Shown here one piece after another: positions 7,919 to 15,923 of a stretch of DNA of 30,180 bases. The notes beneath the pieces were generated by a model. That model searched no databases and was not told where the DNA came from. It was given only the letters and a program-made list of their open reading frames with translations. The position numbers and the translations under genes were made by a program. Each line of letters begins with the position of its first letter. Position 1 is the first letter of the stretch. The stretch is from the NCBI GenBank assembly GCA_964639225.1, contig CAZXCK010000040.1, positions 1 to 30,180 of the forward strand, given 5' to 3'. Source of the stretch: CAZXCK01 sp964639225. GTDB taxonomy: Bacteria > Chloroflexota > Anaerolineae > Aggregatilineales > Phototrophicaceae.

Positions 7919-9211
7919 CTAATCGCCTGCCGGTTCCGTCTCTTCTTCCGGCTCCGGGCCTTTAAGCCGGGGCGGCGCTTCTTCTGTCACATGGTGCCCC
8001 GTCTGCGAAGCGATGACGCTCGTCAGCGGGCGGCTGACACGCCGGCGCAGCGGGCGACCGGGTTTGGGTTTCACACCAGCGCGCTGTGTCAGCACGATGG
8101 CCCCCACCATAGAAGCCAGCAGCAGCAGCGCCACCATCTGCAGCGGCAGCACGTAATCGACAAACAGCGACATACCCACCGACTCCGCCCCACCGAAGAT
8201 CGGCAGCGCCGGTGTCGCCAGCAGGCTCATCGCGGGGCGCAATATGCCCGCATCATCGGTGCCGGTACGCTCTGCCGCCAGCAGCAGCAAATCAGAGTCG
8301 CGGCGCTCGATTTCCATGTCGCGCAGACGCAGCAGAATAACGTCGGGGTTGTCCGCATCGACAAAGGCCCAGGTCGGCTCTCCGGTTGAGAAAAGCTGCG
8401 GCTCGGTCGCCTGGCCCGGCTCCAGCCGTTCCACGATGACCGGCGGCTCTTCGTCCGCCTCGATCTCGAAATTGGTCCCCACTTCGACCAGGCTCACCGG
8501 CTGCGTCAGCCCGTTGAAGAACACCAGACGCCCTTCGCGCCCGGTGATCGTCTCCATACTCTCGCTGACCTGCGCCAGCGCGGGCAGGCGACCTTCGCCG
8601 TGCGCCACCAGGCTGTAGACCTCGCCTTCAGCCAGCGTCACGGTGCCCAGCGGCAGCGCCAGCGCCGGATCGTCACCGGCAACCGCCATGCTGATGGCGT
8701 AATCGCCCGGCGACACGCTCTCGAAGTCCACCGCATCCAGGAAGCTCACACCAGCAGCGAACAGCTCGCCGTCAACGTAAACATCCGCCGCCGGGAAGTC
8801 TGGCGCGGCGTGGACGACACGCACATAAGGGTCGCCAACCGGCACCGGCTCGTCATCGATGTCACCCGTGATGACCGCCAGACCGACAGCAATCAGGAAG
8901 GCCAGCGCCAGCGTCAGAGCCACCGGCGACAACCATTGGAACTGGCGTTCGTCCAGGCCGACCTTCTCCGCGCCCAGCAGCATGATGACGAATAAGAACA
9001 ACACCATGATCGCGCCAGCGTAGACCGCCACCTGAACCAGCGCCAGAAACGAGGCGTCCAGCAGTACAAACAGGAACGCCACACAGGCGAAATTCAGGAT
9101 CAGGAACAGGGCGCTGTGTACGGCGTTTTCGCTGAGCAGCATCATGACCGCAGCGGCCACCGATATTGCGCCAACGACAACAAATAGTACGACTTCAATT
9201 GACATGGACAC
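7919..9211 (-). CDS. nuoJ: NADH-quinone oxidoreductase subunit J with inserted DUF4397-like module
   Basis: A 430-residue protein, more than twice the normal NuoJ length. Residues 1-115 give helices 1-4, including the conserved VAVYAGAIMVLFLFVIMLL helix. The fifth helix is at 348-376 (LPLQMVALLLLASMVGAIVL). Between them, residues about 117-345 form a soluble acidic domain. It opens with YVRVVHAAPDFPAADVYVDG (129-148), the hallmark of DUF4397 domains of secreted proteins, and a weaker second copy appears at about 225-300. The Arg/Lys-rich tail after helix 5 (KPKPGRPLRRR) should be cytoplasmic, which places the insert outside the membrane. Frame and GC are continuous, so this is a real fusion, not a frameshift. 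A candidate internal promoter precedes the gene. Confidence 0.95.
   Translation of the reverse strand: MSMSIEVVLFVVVGAISVAAAVMMLLSENAVHSALFLILNFACVAFLFVLLDASFLALVQVAVYAGAIMVLFLFVIMLLGAEKVGLDERQFQWLSPVALTLALAFLIAVGLAVITGDIDDEPVPVGDPYVRVVHAAPDFPAADVYVDGELFAAGVSFLDAVDFESVSPGDYAISMAVAGDDPALALPLGTVTLAEGEVYSLVAHGEGRLPALAQVSESMETITGREGRLVFFNGLTQPVSLVEVGTNFEIEADEEPPVIVERLEPGQATEPQLFSTGEPTWAFVDADNPDVILLRLRDMEIERRDSDLLLLAAERTGTDDAGILRPAMSLLATPALPIFGGAESVGMSLFVDYVLPLQMVALLLLASMVGAIVLTQRAGVKPKPGRPLRRRVSRPLTSVIASQTGHHVTEEAPPRLKGPEPEEETEPAGD
8177..8863 (-). other. DUF4397-like insertion within nuoJ
   Basis: This part of nuoJ encodes residues about 117-345, absent from ordinary NuoJ. The first half (129-205) has the DUF4397 pattern of an RVVHAAPD opening, a VYVDG turn and a later PGDYAISMAVAG strand. 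The second half (about 225-300) repeats the logic more loosely with RLVFFNG and SLVEVGTNF. DUF4397 modules are beta-rich domains normally found on secreted or surface proteins. The boundaries are estimated from where the membrane helices stop and resume. Confidence 0.8.
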
Positions 9212-9238
9212 GTCCTATCGGGCGTTCGTGGTAGACAA

Positions 9239-9256
9239 TTGTGCAGTTTAACACAA
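9239..9256. promoter_or_regulatory. Rex/CRP-like operator candidate upstream of nuoJ
   Basis: On the minus strand this reads TTGTGTTAAACTGCACAA, a perfect TTGTG-N8-CACAA palindrome. It lies 27 bp upstream of the nuoJ ATG and overlaps the -10 of a candidate internal promoter. The same outer ten bases occur at the nuoA promoter. Rex operators have this geometry, but so do CRP-family sites. Confidence 0.5.
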
Positions 9257-9273
9257 GGAGCGCCAGAGTTCAA
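9245..9273 (-). promoter_or_regulatory. candidate internal promoter for nuoJKLMN
   Basis: TTGAAC (9273-9268), a 17-bp spacer and an extended -10 TGtTAAACT (hexamer 9250-9245) would start transcription near 9238, giving a leader of about 27 nt before nuoJ. Each hexamer matches consensus at four of six positions. The -10 is covered by the TTGTG-N8-CACAA palindrome and the -35 lies in the loop of the adjacent hairpin. Confidence 0.4.
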
Positions 9274-9286
9274 AGACTCCGGCGCT
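9259..9286 (-). terminator. strong intercistronic hairpin between nuoI and nuoJ
   Basis: AGCGCCGGAGT and ACTCTGGCGCT pair over 11 bp (one G-T wobble) around a 6-nt loop, 25 nt after the nuoI stop. On the minus strand the following bases CCTTGTGTT are not a proper T-tract. It is more likely a partial attenuator, an RNA processing site or a 3' stabiliser of the upstream message than a full terminator. Confidence 0.5.
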
Positions 9287-9311
9287 GTTTGTTCGACCTT
9301 AAAACCGCCCC

Positions 9312-9815
9312 TTATTTGGGGTCTGGCATATCAGGAATCGCGCGGTCGAAGGCCCCCGCTTCGACCTGCTGCGGCGTCGGTTGGCCGCCGTCGGGCACCG
9401 GGTCGATCAGCATATCTTTGGTGAAGATCGAGTCCCGGCGATCGGTAAAACTGAGCTGATGCTCGTGCCCCAGTTCAATCGCCTGGGTCGGGCAGGCATC
9501 TTCGCAGTACCCGCAGAAGATGCAGCGCAGCATGTTGATCTCATAGGTCTTGGCGTAACGCTCGCCGGGGCTGTAACGCGCCTCGTCGGTGTTTTCCGCC
9601 GCCTCTACCCAGATGGCGTCAGCAGGACAGGCCGCCGCGCACAGCGAACAGCCGATGCACTTCTCCAGGCCGTTGTCGTAACGGCGCAGATGATGCCGTC
9701 CCTTGAACCGTTCCTGGAAGGGCCGTACCTGCTCTGGATATTGCAGCGTCACCGGCTCTTCGAGGATGTGTTTGAAGGTCGTCGCAAACCCTCGGATGAT
9801 ATTCATCGGTTTCAA
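9312..9815 (-). CDS. nuoI: NADH-quinone oxidoreductase subunit I, 8Fe ferredoxin
   Basis: A 167-residue iron-sulfur subunit linking the peripheral arm to the membrane. Two complete CxxCxxCxxxC motifs hold the N6a and N6b [4Fe-4S] clusters: C53, C56, C59, C63 and C98, C101, C104, C108. The N-terminal amphipathic stretch (MNIIRGFATTFKHIL) fits the membrane-surface helix of the family. It lies 32 nt after nuoH. The gap to nuoJ (100 bp) is the largest in the operon and holds a hairpin and a possible promoter. Confidence 0.97.
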   Translation of the reverse strand: MKPMNIIRGFATTFKHILEEPVTLQYPEQVRPFQERFKGRHHLRRYDNGLEKCIGCSLCAAACPADAIWVEAAENTDEARYSPGERYAKTYEINMLRCIFCGYCEDACPTQAIELGHEHQLSFTDRRDSIFTKDMLIDPVPDGGQPTPQQVEAGAFDRAIPDMPDPK

Positions 9816-9847
9816 CCCTCTCCCGTTTATTTACAGCACAAACTCGC

Positions 9848-11446
9848 TCACTTAGCGGATTTCGGCGCTTCATCGCTGGGGCTGTTGCCCGCCAGCCGGT
9901 CAAAGAAGTCGGCCACGGCCACCCGCCCGCGTGCGCGCCCATCGTTAATATTGAAGATAAAGTTCCACGTCCCGCCGATCACCTGACCGATGAAGCGCAG
10001 CGGCGCCCACAGGTAAGGCCACAGCGCGAACGGGATCGCCAGCAGACCACCCACGAGCTGCACGCCGGCATAGGCCACGCCGTGACCCTCGCCGGTGATA
10101 GCCGGGTCGGTCTCGATGTCGTCGTCGGCCTCGGTTTCGTCCGAGCGCGTGGACAGATACCCGGCAATCATCAGCGCCACCACCACCATCACCGTTGAGA
10201 AGGCCATGTAAGCCGTCTGGCCGAACTCGTCGCTGATGACGACGGCGACCGCCGTCCACACCACCGCCACCAGCGCCAGCGGCAGCATCACCTTCCAGCC
10301 GAACGACATCAGCCGGTCATAACGGATGCGCGGCAGCGTGGCCCGCATCCACACGAAGCCAGCCAGCAGCAAAATCGTCTTGCCGATGAGCACCAGCGGA
10401 GCCAGGATCGGCAGCCGGTCCACCAGACCAAAGCCATCCTGATAGCCACCGAAGAACGTCACCGCCGCGATCAGGCTGACGGCGATCATGCCCAGGTATT
10501 CGGCCATCATAAACAGCGCGAACTTCATACCGCTGTACTCAGTCATATAACCCGCGGTCAGTTCCTGCTCGGCTTCCGGCAGGTCGAACGGCGCGCGGTT
10601 GACTTCAGCCACCAGCGCCAGCGTCAGAATGATAGCCGCCAGCGGATTCTGGAACACAAACCAGTTGATAAACAGACCGCCCTGCGCCTCGGAGATCTCG
10701 ACCAGGCTCAGGCTGCCGGCGATCATCACCGGCACAATCAGCGCCAGACCCAGACTCAGCTCGTAGCTGATCATCTGCGCCGACGCACGAATACCGCCCA
10801 TCATCGAATACTTGTTGCTGCTGGCCCATCCGGCCAGCACCACGCCGTAGGTGCCCAGGCTGGTGATCGCCAGCAGCCACAGGATGCCCACGTTGAGATC
10901 GACCAGACTCAGCGGCACGCGATACCACACATCGCCGAACCAGGGTACCAGAATGGGCGGGCCAAACGGAATCACCGCCAGTACGATGAGCGTCGGCACT
11001 ACTTTAAGCACCGGTGCCATCAGATACACCCCGCGATTGGCCTGCGCGGGCATGATGTCCTCTTTGAAGATCAGCTTGATGGCGTCGGCCACCGGCTGCA
11101 GGAAGCCGCCCGGTCCCACCCGGTTCGGGCCGACACGCTGCTGGAAATACGCCACCAGCTTACGTTCCAGCAGTGTGGTGTAGGCGAAGCCGGTGATGAC
11201 AATCGCCAGCAGAATGCCGGAATAGATGAACGGGTAAGCGATCGAACAGCCCGACGAGTCGTAGCAGTCGATGATTTCAGACTGCACCCGTTCGTCCGGG
11301 TTGAAGATAAAGCTCAGTGTGTCCTCGCCGGCCTGTATCACCGAGCCGAAATTGGCGATCAGCAGGATGAACAGCACCAGCACCACCGCCAGCAGCACCA
11401 GCGCGAGCGGAACCGGCATCCCCAGGAGTCTTCTTCTCTCGTCCAT
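9848..11446 (-). CDS. nuoH: NADH-quinone oxidoreductase subunit H, extended
   Basis: A 532-residue membrane subunit forming the quinone chamber; typical NuoH is about 325-400. The core lies at about 73-404, with LLERKLVAYFQQRVGPNRVG at 92-111 and EVNRAPFDLPEAEQELTAGY at 281-300. Before the core there is an extra helix (12-32) and an acidic loop carrying C61 and C67. The basic start MDERRRL suggests the N-terminus is cytoplasmic and that loop is outside. After the core come another helix (411-431), an acidic linker rich in Asp/Glu (435-448), a second hydrophobic stretch (456-482) and a basic tail. It starts 6 nt after nuoG. Family assignment is certain; the extensions have no assigned role. 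Confidence 0.96.
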   Translation of the reverse strand: MDERRRLLGMPVPLALVLLAVVLVLFILLIANFGSVIQAGEDTLSFIFNPDERVQSEIIDCYDSSGCSIAYPFIYSGILLAIVITGFAYTTLLERKLVAYFQQRVGPNRVGPGGFLQPVADAIKLIFKEDIMPAQANRGVYLMAPVLKVVPTLIVLAVIPFGPPILVPWFGDVWYRVPLSLVDLNVGILWLLAITSLGTYGVVLAGWASSNKYSMMGGIRASAQMISYELSLGLALIVPVMIAGSLSLVEISEAQGGLFINWFVFQNPLAAIILTLALVAEVNRAPFDLPEAEQELTAGYMTEYSGMKFALFMMAEYLGMIAVSLIAAVTFFGGYQDGFGLVDRLPILAPLVLIGKTILLLAGFVWMRATLPRIRYDRLMSFGWKVMLPLALVAVVWTAVAVVISDEFGQTAYMAFSTVMVVVALMIAGYLSTRSDETEADDDIETDPAITGEGHGVAYAGVQLVGGLLAIPFALWPYLWAPLRFIGQVIGGTWNFIFNINDGRARGRVAVADFFDRLAGNSPSDEAPKSAK

Positions 11447-11452
11447 GTTTGC

Positions 11453-13936
11453 CTAAGCCTTCTTGATCTCGCCCACGGTGATCGCCATGGGGATTGCCTC
11501 GTCAGTCAGGTGACGCGGCAGCACCAGCGCCCCTTTGGGCGCGCCGCCGTTGACGTGCGCCCGCACCATCACGCGCGCCTGGTCGCCCGCCACCACCTCG
11601 ACGAGATCGCCGCTATCAATACCCAGCTTCTCGGCGTCCGCGCTGTTGACCTCTACGTAAGGGGGCGCTATGCGCACATCCATCATGGCGCTGGGCTTAA
11701 AGACGTTCTCCCGGTTGTACAGGCGAACCGTCGGAATGATGACGAATTTGCCGCGCCCGGCTTTGGGCGCGTCTGGCAGCTCGACCTTACCCGGCTTGAC
11801 CTTCTCGCCGCTGTCCGCCGCGCTGGGAATCTGCACACCCAGGCCGCCCCGGTTGCGATAGGCCGTACCGCCGTAGTACAGATCGTCGCCACCCACATCC
11901 GGGAACTGGCGCTCGACCTTCGACAGCTCTTTATAACGCATGCCCTCGAATGCGGGCAGGCTGCGGGTGATTTCCAGCATCACCGCCGCCGCCGACAGTT
12001 TAGCCCGGCCCTGATCGAACGATTCCGCCAACCGGCTGCAGACCTGCCATGCGGGCAGCGAGTCGCCGATTGGTCCCTGCGCCGTGTAGAAACGCTGCAC
12101 GCGGCGCTCGCCGTTGGTGTAGGTGCCGTCACGCTCGGCGAAGCTCTGGATGGGCAGCACAGCGGCGGCCCGCGCCGTCACCGCGTCCTCGAACAGGCTC
12201 AGGCTGATGATCGTCTCGACCTTGTCCAGCCAGCCGGCTGCCGATGGATCGTCCGCCAGGATGGCGGCGTCAGCCACCAGCAGTACCTTAGGCGGCTTCT
12301 GGGCGATGTCCAGCGTCGTCTCCGGTGTATAGCCCATGTAGTACTGGCCCATGCCATTGGGTCCGGGGAAGGCCGACAGCAGACCGTTATGCGGTCTGCC
12401 CACATGCTTGCTGTCGATGAGGAAGTTGGCTGCCGCCTGCATCAGCGCGCGGCTGCCGTCCAGCGTCAGACCTTCAGCGCCGGTGACAATAATCAGGTTC
12501 TCGGCGTCGGCCAGCTTCTTGGCGATCTCGGCCTGCTCGTCTTTGAGGTTGTGCATGGCCTGCGCCGCATCGCCCGGCGCGTAGGTAATGGTCGCGCTGG
12601 CGAAGTCGTCCATGCGGGTCGGTCTGGCGTTGGCGACGACCACATACGCGCCGCGATCGTGCGCCTGCTTGAGACGCAGCCGCCACATGGGTACTTCTTC
12701 TTCCAGGTCGCTGGCGATAATCAACACGGCGTCGCCGCGCCCCAGCTTACCCAGATTCGTCCCCGCGCCGACGCCCACCTGCGCCACCAGATCGGCACCG
12801 GCATGGCTGGGCGGCCACGCGCCCAGGCGACTGCCGCCCGCGCCTTGCACCAGACGGCGCAGTTCCCACAGGTCTTCGTTGCTCAGGCGACTGCCGGCGA
12901 TGGCGGCCACGTCACCTTCGGCGGCCTTGAGCAGATCAACCACCGCCGCCAGCGTCGGCTCCCAGTTAGATGGCACCAGGTCCGTGCCGCGACTGGTCAG
13001 CAGAGGCCGGGTGAGGCGGTCGTCGCTGCGGGTAAAGTGGTGGCCGAAGCGTGTCTTGTCCGAAATCCAGATTTCGTTGACGAACTCGTTCTGGCGCGGC
13101 ATCACCCGCTTGATGATGGCCCGCCCTCCAAAATCGCGGTCCAGGCGCATACTCAGGCTGATGTTGGAGCCAGCCGCGTCGTGCGGGCAGATGCTGGGGA
13201 CTTCGTTCAGTTCCCAGGGCCGCGCGCCGAAGCGGAAGTCGGCGGTCGTCAGCGCGCCCACCGGGCAGATGTCGGTCGTATTGCCGGAGAAGTAGGTATC
13301 GAAGCCCGGCTCGCTGTTGGTGATGATCTGCAGACGACGCCCGCGCTCGTGGAAGGCCAGCACGTCATCGCCGACGATCTCATCCTGGAAGCGCACACAG
13401 CGCGCACACTGGATGCAGCGTTCTTCGTCCAGGAAGATCAGATCGCCCAGCGGCACATGCTTGTCCAGCTTCATCTTGTCGTCGAAGTTCATACGGCTGG
13501 TGCCCGGACCGTGCTCCATCGTCAGGTTCTGCAGCGGGCATTCGCCACCCTTATCGCAGATGGGGCAGTCCAGCGGATGGCTGGTCAGCAGAAATTCCAG
13601 CACATGCTCGCGTGCCTCGTCGACGACCTGCGTGTTGGTGCGAATCACCAGCCCATCGCTGACAGTCTGCGTGCAGGCGGTCTGCAACTTGGGGAACCAG
13701 CGCACAACCGGATTGCCGTCCTCGTCGCGCTGGACCTCACCGGTCTCGCGGTCCTTCTGGATGGTGCCCATTTCCACCAGGCACATGCGGCACATCCCCA
13801 CCGGCGCCATCTTGGGATGGTAGCAGAACACCGGAATGTCGTTGCCTGCATACCACTTGGCCATATCCACCAGGTTGGCCCCGGCAGGGACTTCGTATTC
13901 CTTATCATCGATGACGATCTTGACGGTATCGGACAT
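11453..13936 (-). CDS. nuoG: NADH-quinone oxidoreductase subunit G
   Basis: An 827-residue peripheral-arm subunit. The N-terminus binds clusters in family order: [2Fe-2S] N1b by C38, C49, C52 and C88; N5 by H120, C124, C127 and C133; N4 by C174, C177, C180 and C224. The rest is a molybdopterin-oxidoreductase-like domain that in this family is structural and binds no cofactor. The cysteines that would hold the extra N7 cluster in some bacteria are mostly missing: only C250 remains in SICPHDAAGSN. A GGAG motif 8 nt before the ATG supports this start. The TPR gene lies 84 nt upstream and nuoH 6 nt downstream. Confidence 0.97.
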   Translation of the reverse strand: MSDTVKIVIDDKEYEVPAGANLVDMAKWYAGNDIPVFCYHPKMAPVGMCRMCLVEMGTIQKDRETGEVQRDEDGNPVVRWFPKLQTACTQTVSDGLVIRTNTQVVDEAREHVLEFLLTSHPLDCPICDKGGECPLQNLTMEHGPGTSRMNFDDKMKLDKHVPLGDLIFLDEERCIQCARCVRFQDEIVGDDVLAFHERGRRLQIITNSEPGFDTYFSGNTTDICPVGALTTADFRFGARPWELNEVPSICPHDAAGSNISLSMRLDRDFGGRAIIKRVMPRQNEFVNEIWISDKTRFGHHFTRSDDRLTRPLLTSRGTDLVPSNWEPTLAAVVDLLKAAEGDVAAIAGSRLSNEDLWELRRLVQGAGGSRLGAWPPSHAGADLVAQVGVGAGTNLGKLGRGDAVLIIASDLEEEVPMWRLRLKQAHDRGAYVVVANARPTRMDDFASATITYAPGDAAQAMHNLKDEQAEIAKKLADAENLIIVTGAEGLTLDGSRALMQAAANFLIDSKHVGRPHNGLLSAFPGPNGMGQYYMGYTPETTLDIAQKPPKVLLVADAAILADDPSAAGWLDKVETIISLSLFEDAVTARAAAVLPIQSFAERDGTYTNGERRVQRFYTAQGPIGDSLPAWQVCSRLAESFDQGRAKLSAAAVMLEITRSLPAFEGMRYKELSKVERQFPDVGGDDLYYGGTAYRNRGGLGVQIPSAADSGEKVKPGKVELPDAPKAGRGKFVIIPTVRLYNRENVFKPSAMMDVRIAPPYVEVNSADAEKLGIDSGDLVEVVAGDQARVMVRAHVNGGAPKGALVLPRHLTDEAIPMAITVGEIKKA

Positions 13937-13975
13937 TCAGGTCACTCCACAAAGCATGTAAGTCTCAAACGTGCG

Positions 13976-13996
13976 CGCCGGGCCGTTGGTCCGGCG
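13976..13996. repeat. GC-rich hairpin between the TPR gene and nuoG
   Basis: CGCCGG (13976-13981) and CCGGCG (13991-13996) are perfect arms around nine bases. On the plus strand the pairing extends to 9 bp with one wobble; on the transcribed minus strand there is one mismatch. No T-tract follows. It could tune the relative amounts of the TPR and nuoG messages, but may be incidental in GC-rich DNA. Confidence 0.3.
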
Positions 13997-14020
13997 ACCG
14001 CACCACACCCGCGCCCGGAT

Positions 14021-14488
14021 TCAGGCGCTGGTGCCGGATGGTATGTCGTCTGTTAAACGTTCTCCCGACCCATCGACCATCGACGTGTCCGGCTGCGGGG
14101 GAACGGCTCGCGCCGCCTGTTTTTCGGCCTGCGCCAGTCCGCGCTGTGCGCGGTCGGCCAGCGCCTGCTCCACAATCCCCCAGTTGCTGCTCTCGATCTG
14201 CGCTTCGGCCAGGGCCAGCGCCCGCTGGAAATCGCTCCGGGCCGCCTGTGGTTCGCCCAGCCGCAGATGCAGCTCGCCGCGCAGGGCATAATTGGCCGCC
14301 GATGCCGGACTCAGCGCGATAGCGTCGTCCAGTTCGCGCAGGCGCGACCGCTGTCTGTCCTGCGCACCGAACATCAGCCCCAGCGACCGCCGCCACCAGG
14401 GCGACGTTTCTGGCTGTGGCGCAGGCACGACCTCGGCTTCAGCCTCGGATTCCGGCCAGGGCCGGAACTCCGCGCGTTCGTCGGTCAT
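14021..14488 (-). CDS. TPR-containing hypothetical protein inside the nuo operon
   Basis: A 155-residue soluble protein, not one of the 14 core Complex I subunits. A tetratricopeptide repeat is visible at about 63-96 (ASAANYALRGELHLRLGEPQ, then ARSDFQRALALAE). A degenerate half-repeat follows at 104-125. The N-terminus is acidic and Pro/Trp-rich and the C-terminus looks disordered. There is no signal peptide or membrane helix. It begins 9 nt after the nuoF stop and ends 84 nt before nuoG, so it is translated with the NADH-dehydrogenase module genes. An assembly or scaffold role is a reasonable inference from position, but nothing in the sequence proves it. Confidence 0.8.
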   Translation of the reverse strand: MTDERAEFRPWPESEAEAEVVPAPQPETSPWWRRSLGLMFGAQDRQRSRLRELDDAIALSPASAANYALRGELHLRLGEPQAARSDFQRALALAEAQIESSNWGIVEQALADRAQRGLAQAEKQAARAVPPQPDTSMVDGSGERLTDDIPSGTSA

Positions 14489-14497
14489 GTGCCGCGC

Positions 14498-15832
14498 CTA
14501 GTCTCCGGCAGCCTCAGCCTTGCTCGCCCGCCCCCGCGATGGCGCGCGTTTGGCTGGCTTTTTGGCGTCCTCCACCTTCTCCTCTTCCTTCTCCGTGTGC
14601 TGCTTGAAGTCGTCGGGGAAGTGGCGGATAGTCGCCAGGATCGGGTTAGCGGCGAAATCGCCGAGCGCGCACAGGGTGGCGCCCTGCATGTTGGCGGCGA
14701 TGTTGTTAATCAGGTCCACATCGGACGGCTGGCCCTCACCCGCCAGAATGCGATCCAGCACCTTATCCAGCCAGTACGTCCCTTCGCGGCAGGGCGTGCA
14801 TTTGCCGCAGCTCTCGTGCTTGAAGAACTTCGTCATCTTGGACGCCGCCCAGGTGATATCCACCGAGTCGTCCAGCACGATGATCGACGCCGAGCCAAGA
14901 ATGGTGTTGATGTTCTGGCAGTCCTCATAGGTCAGCCGCGTGTCCAGCACCTCGTCGGTGGCGGGGACAATCGGCCCGGAGCCGCCCGACGGCAGAATGG
15001 CTTTGATCTGCCGGCCATTGGGAATGCCGCCCGCATGCTCGAACAGCAGCTCGCGGAAGGTGACACCCAGCGGCAGCTCGTAGTTGCCGGGACGCTCCAC
15101 ATGCCCACTCACACAAAAGACCTTCGTGCCACAGCTCTGCTCGGTGCCGATCTTCTTGTAGGCATCAGCGCCGTTGAGCACGATGTAGGGCACGTTGGCC
15201 AGCGTCTCGACGTTGTTGACGACGGTCGGCTCGGCGTACAGGCCGCCGCCCTTCTGCGCGGGGAACGGTGGGCGCACGCGCGGCTGGCCCAGCTTGCCTT
15301 CCAGGCTTTCCAGCAGGGCGCTTTCCTCGCCGCAGATGTACGCGCCAGCGCCCAGGTGAGTATACACATCGCACGACCAGCCTGTACCCTGGATGTCCTT
15401 ACCGGCCAGCCCGGCCTTGTAGACATCCTCAATGTGCTTGTCCAGCTCGTGCGCGATGTCCCAGAACTCGCCGCGCAGGTAAATGTAAACCGCCGTCGCC
15501 TGGATGGCCCAGGCGGCGATCAGCGCGCCCTCGATCAACTGGTGCGGGTTGTTTTCAAGAATCTGGCGATCCTTGAACGTCCCGGATTCGCTCTCGTCGG
15601 CGTTGACGACCACATACTTGATCGGCTCGCTCTGCGGGATGAAGCTCCATTTAACGCCGGTCGGGAAACCCGCGCCGCCGCGCCCGCGCAAATTCGAGGC
15701 TTTCACCTCGTCGATGACGGCTTTGGGGTCCATGCCCAGCGCCTTTTTATAGGCGGCATAGCCGTCGTTTTTGACGTAGACATCGTACTTGTGAATGTCC
15801 GGGATGTCCTTCTCGCGGTAAATAATATGCAT
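14498..15832 (-). CDS. nuoF: NADH-quinone oxidoreductase subunit F, NADH/FMN-binding
   Basis: This subunit oxidises NADH through FMN and passes electrons to cluster N3. The NADH/FMN glycine loop RGRGGAGFPTGVKW and the block VVVNADESESGTFKDR are intact, as is the cluster ligand set CGKCTPC with a later Cys in GATLCALGDF. The frame opens at 15844, but GGAG lies within those first codons, 6 nt before the ATG at 15832. I therefore take 15832, giving 444 residues. The last 30 or so residues are a Lys/Glu/Ala-rich tail not needed for the fold. NuoE is 91 nt upstream and the TPR gene 9 nt downstream. Confidence 0.96.
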   Translation of the reverse strand: MHIIYREKDIPDIHKYDVYVKNDGYAAYKKALGMDPKAVIDEVKASNLRGRGGAGFPTGVKWSFIPQSEPIKYVVVNADESESGTFKDRQILENNPHQLIEGALIAAWAIQATAVYIYLRGEFWDIAHELDKHIEDVYKAGLAGKDIQGTGWSCDVYTHLGAGAYICGEESALLESLEGKLGQPRVRPPFPAQKGGGLYAEPTVVNNVETLANVPYIVLNGADAYKKIGTEQSCGTKVFCVSGHVERPGNYELPLGVTFRELLFEHAGGIPNGRQIKAILPSGGSGPIVPATDEVLDTRLTYEDCQNINTILGSASIIVLDDSVDITWAASKMTKFFKHESCGKCTPCREGTYWLDKVLDRILAGEGQPSDVDLINNIAANMQGATLCALGDFAANPILATIRHFPDDFKQHTEKEEEKVEDAKKPAKRAPSRGRASKAEAAGD

Positions 15833-15923
15833 CGCTTGCTCCATCTGTCTGATGCTTCAGCGCCGACCCACGCTGTGGTTCGATTGATTATGCTGCAACA
15901 ACCCCGCCCGTGCGACGATATGC

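Noticed and set aside
9301..9322. CCCC/GGGG mini-hairpin with TTTT at the nuoI stop codon
   Set aside because: Only a 4-bp stem that includes coding sequence; too weak to call beside the 11-bp hairpin downstream.
11510..14056. 848-codon plus-strand open frame opposite nuoG
   Set aside because: It is a GC-driven shadow of nuoG. Its translation is His/Arg/Gln-rich with no recognisable domain, while the minus strand encodes complete NuoG motifs.
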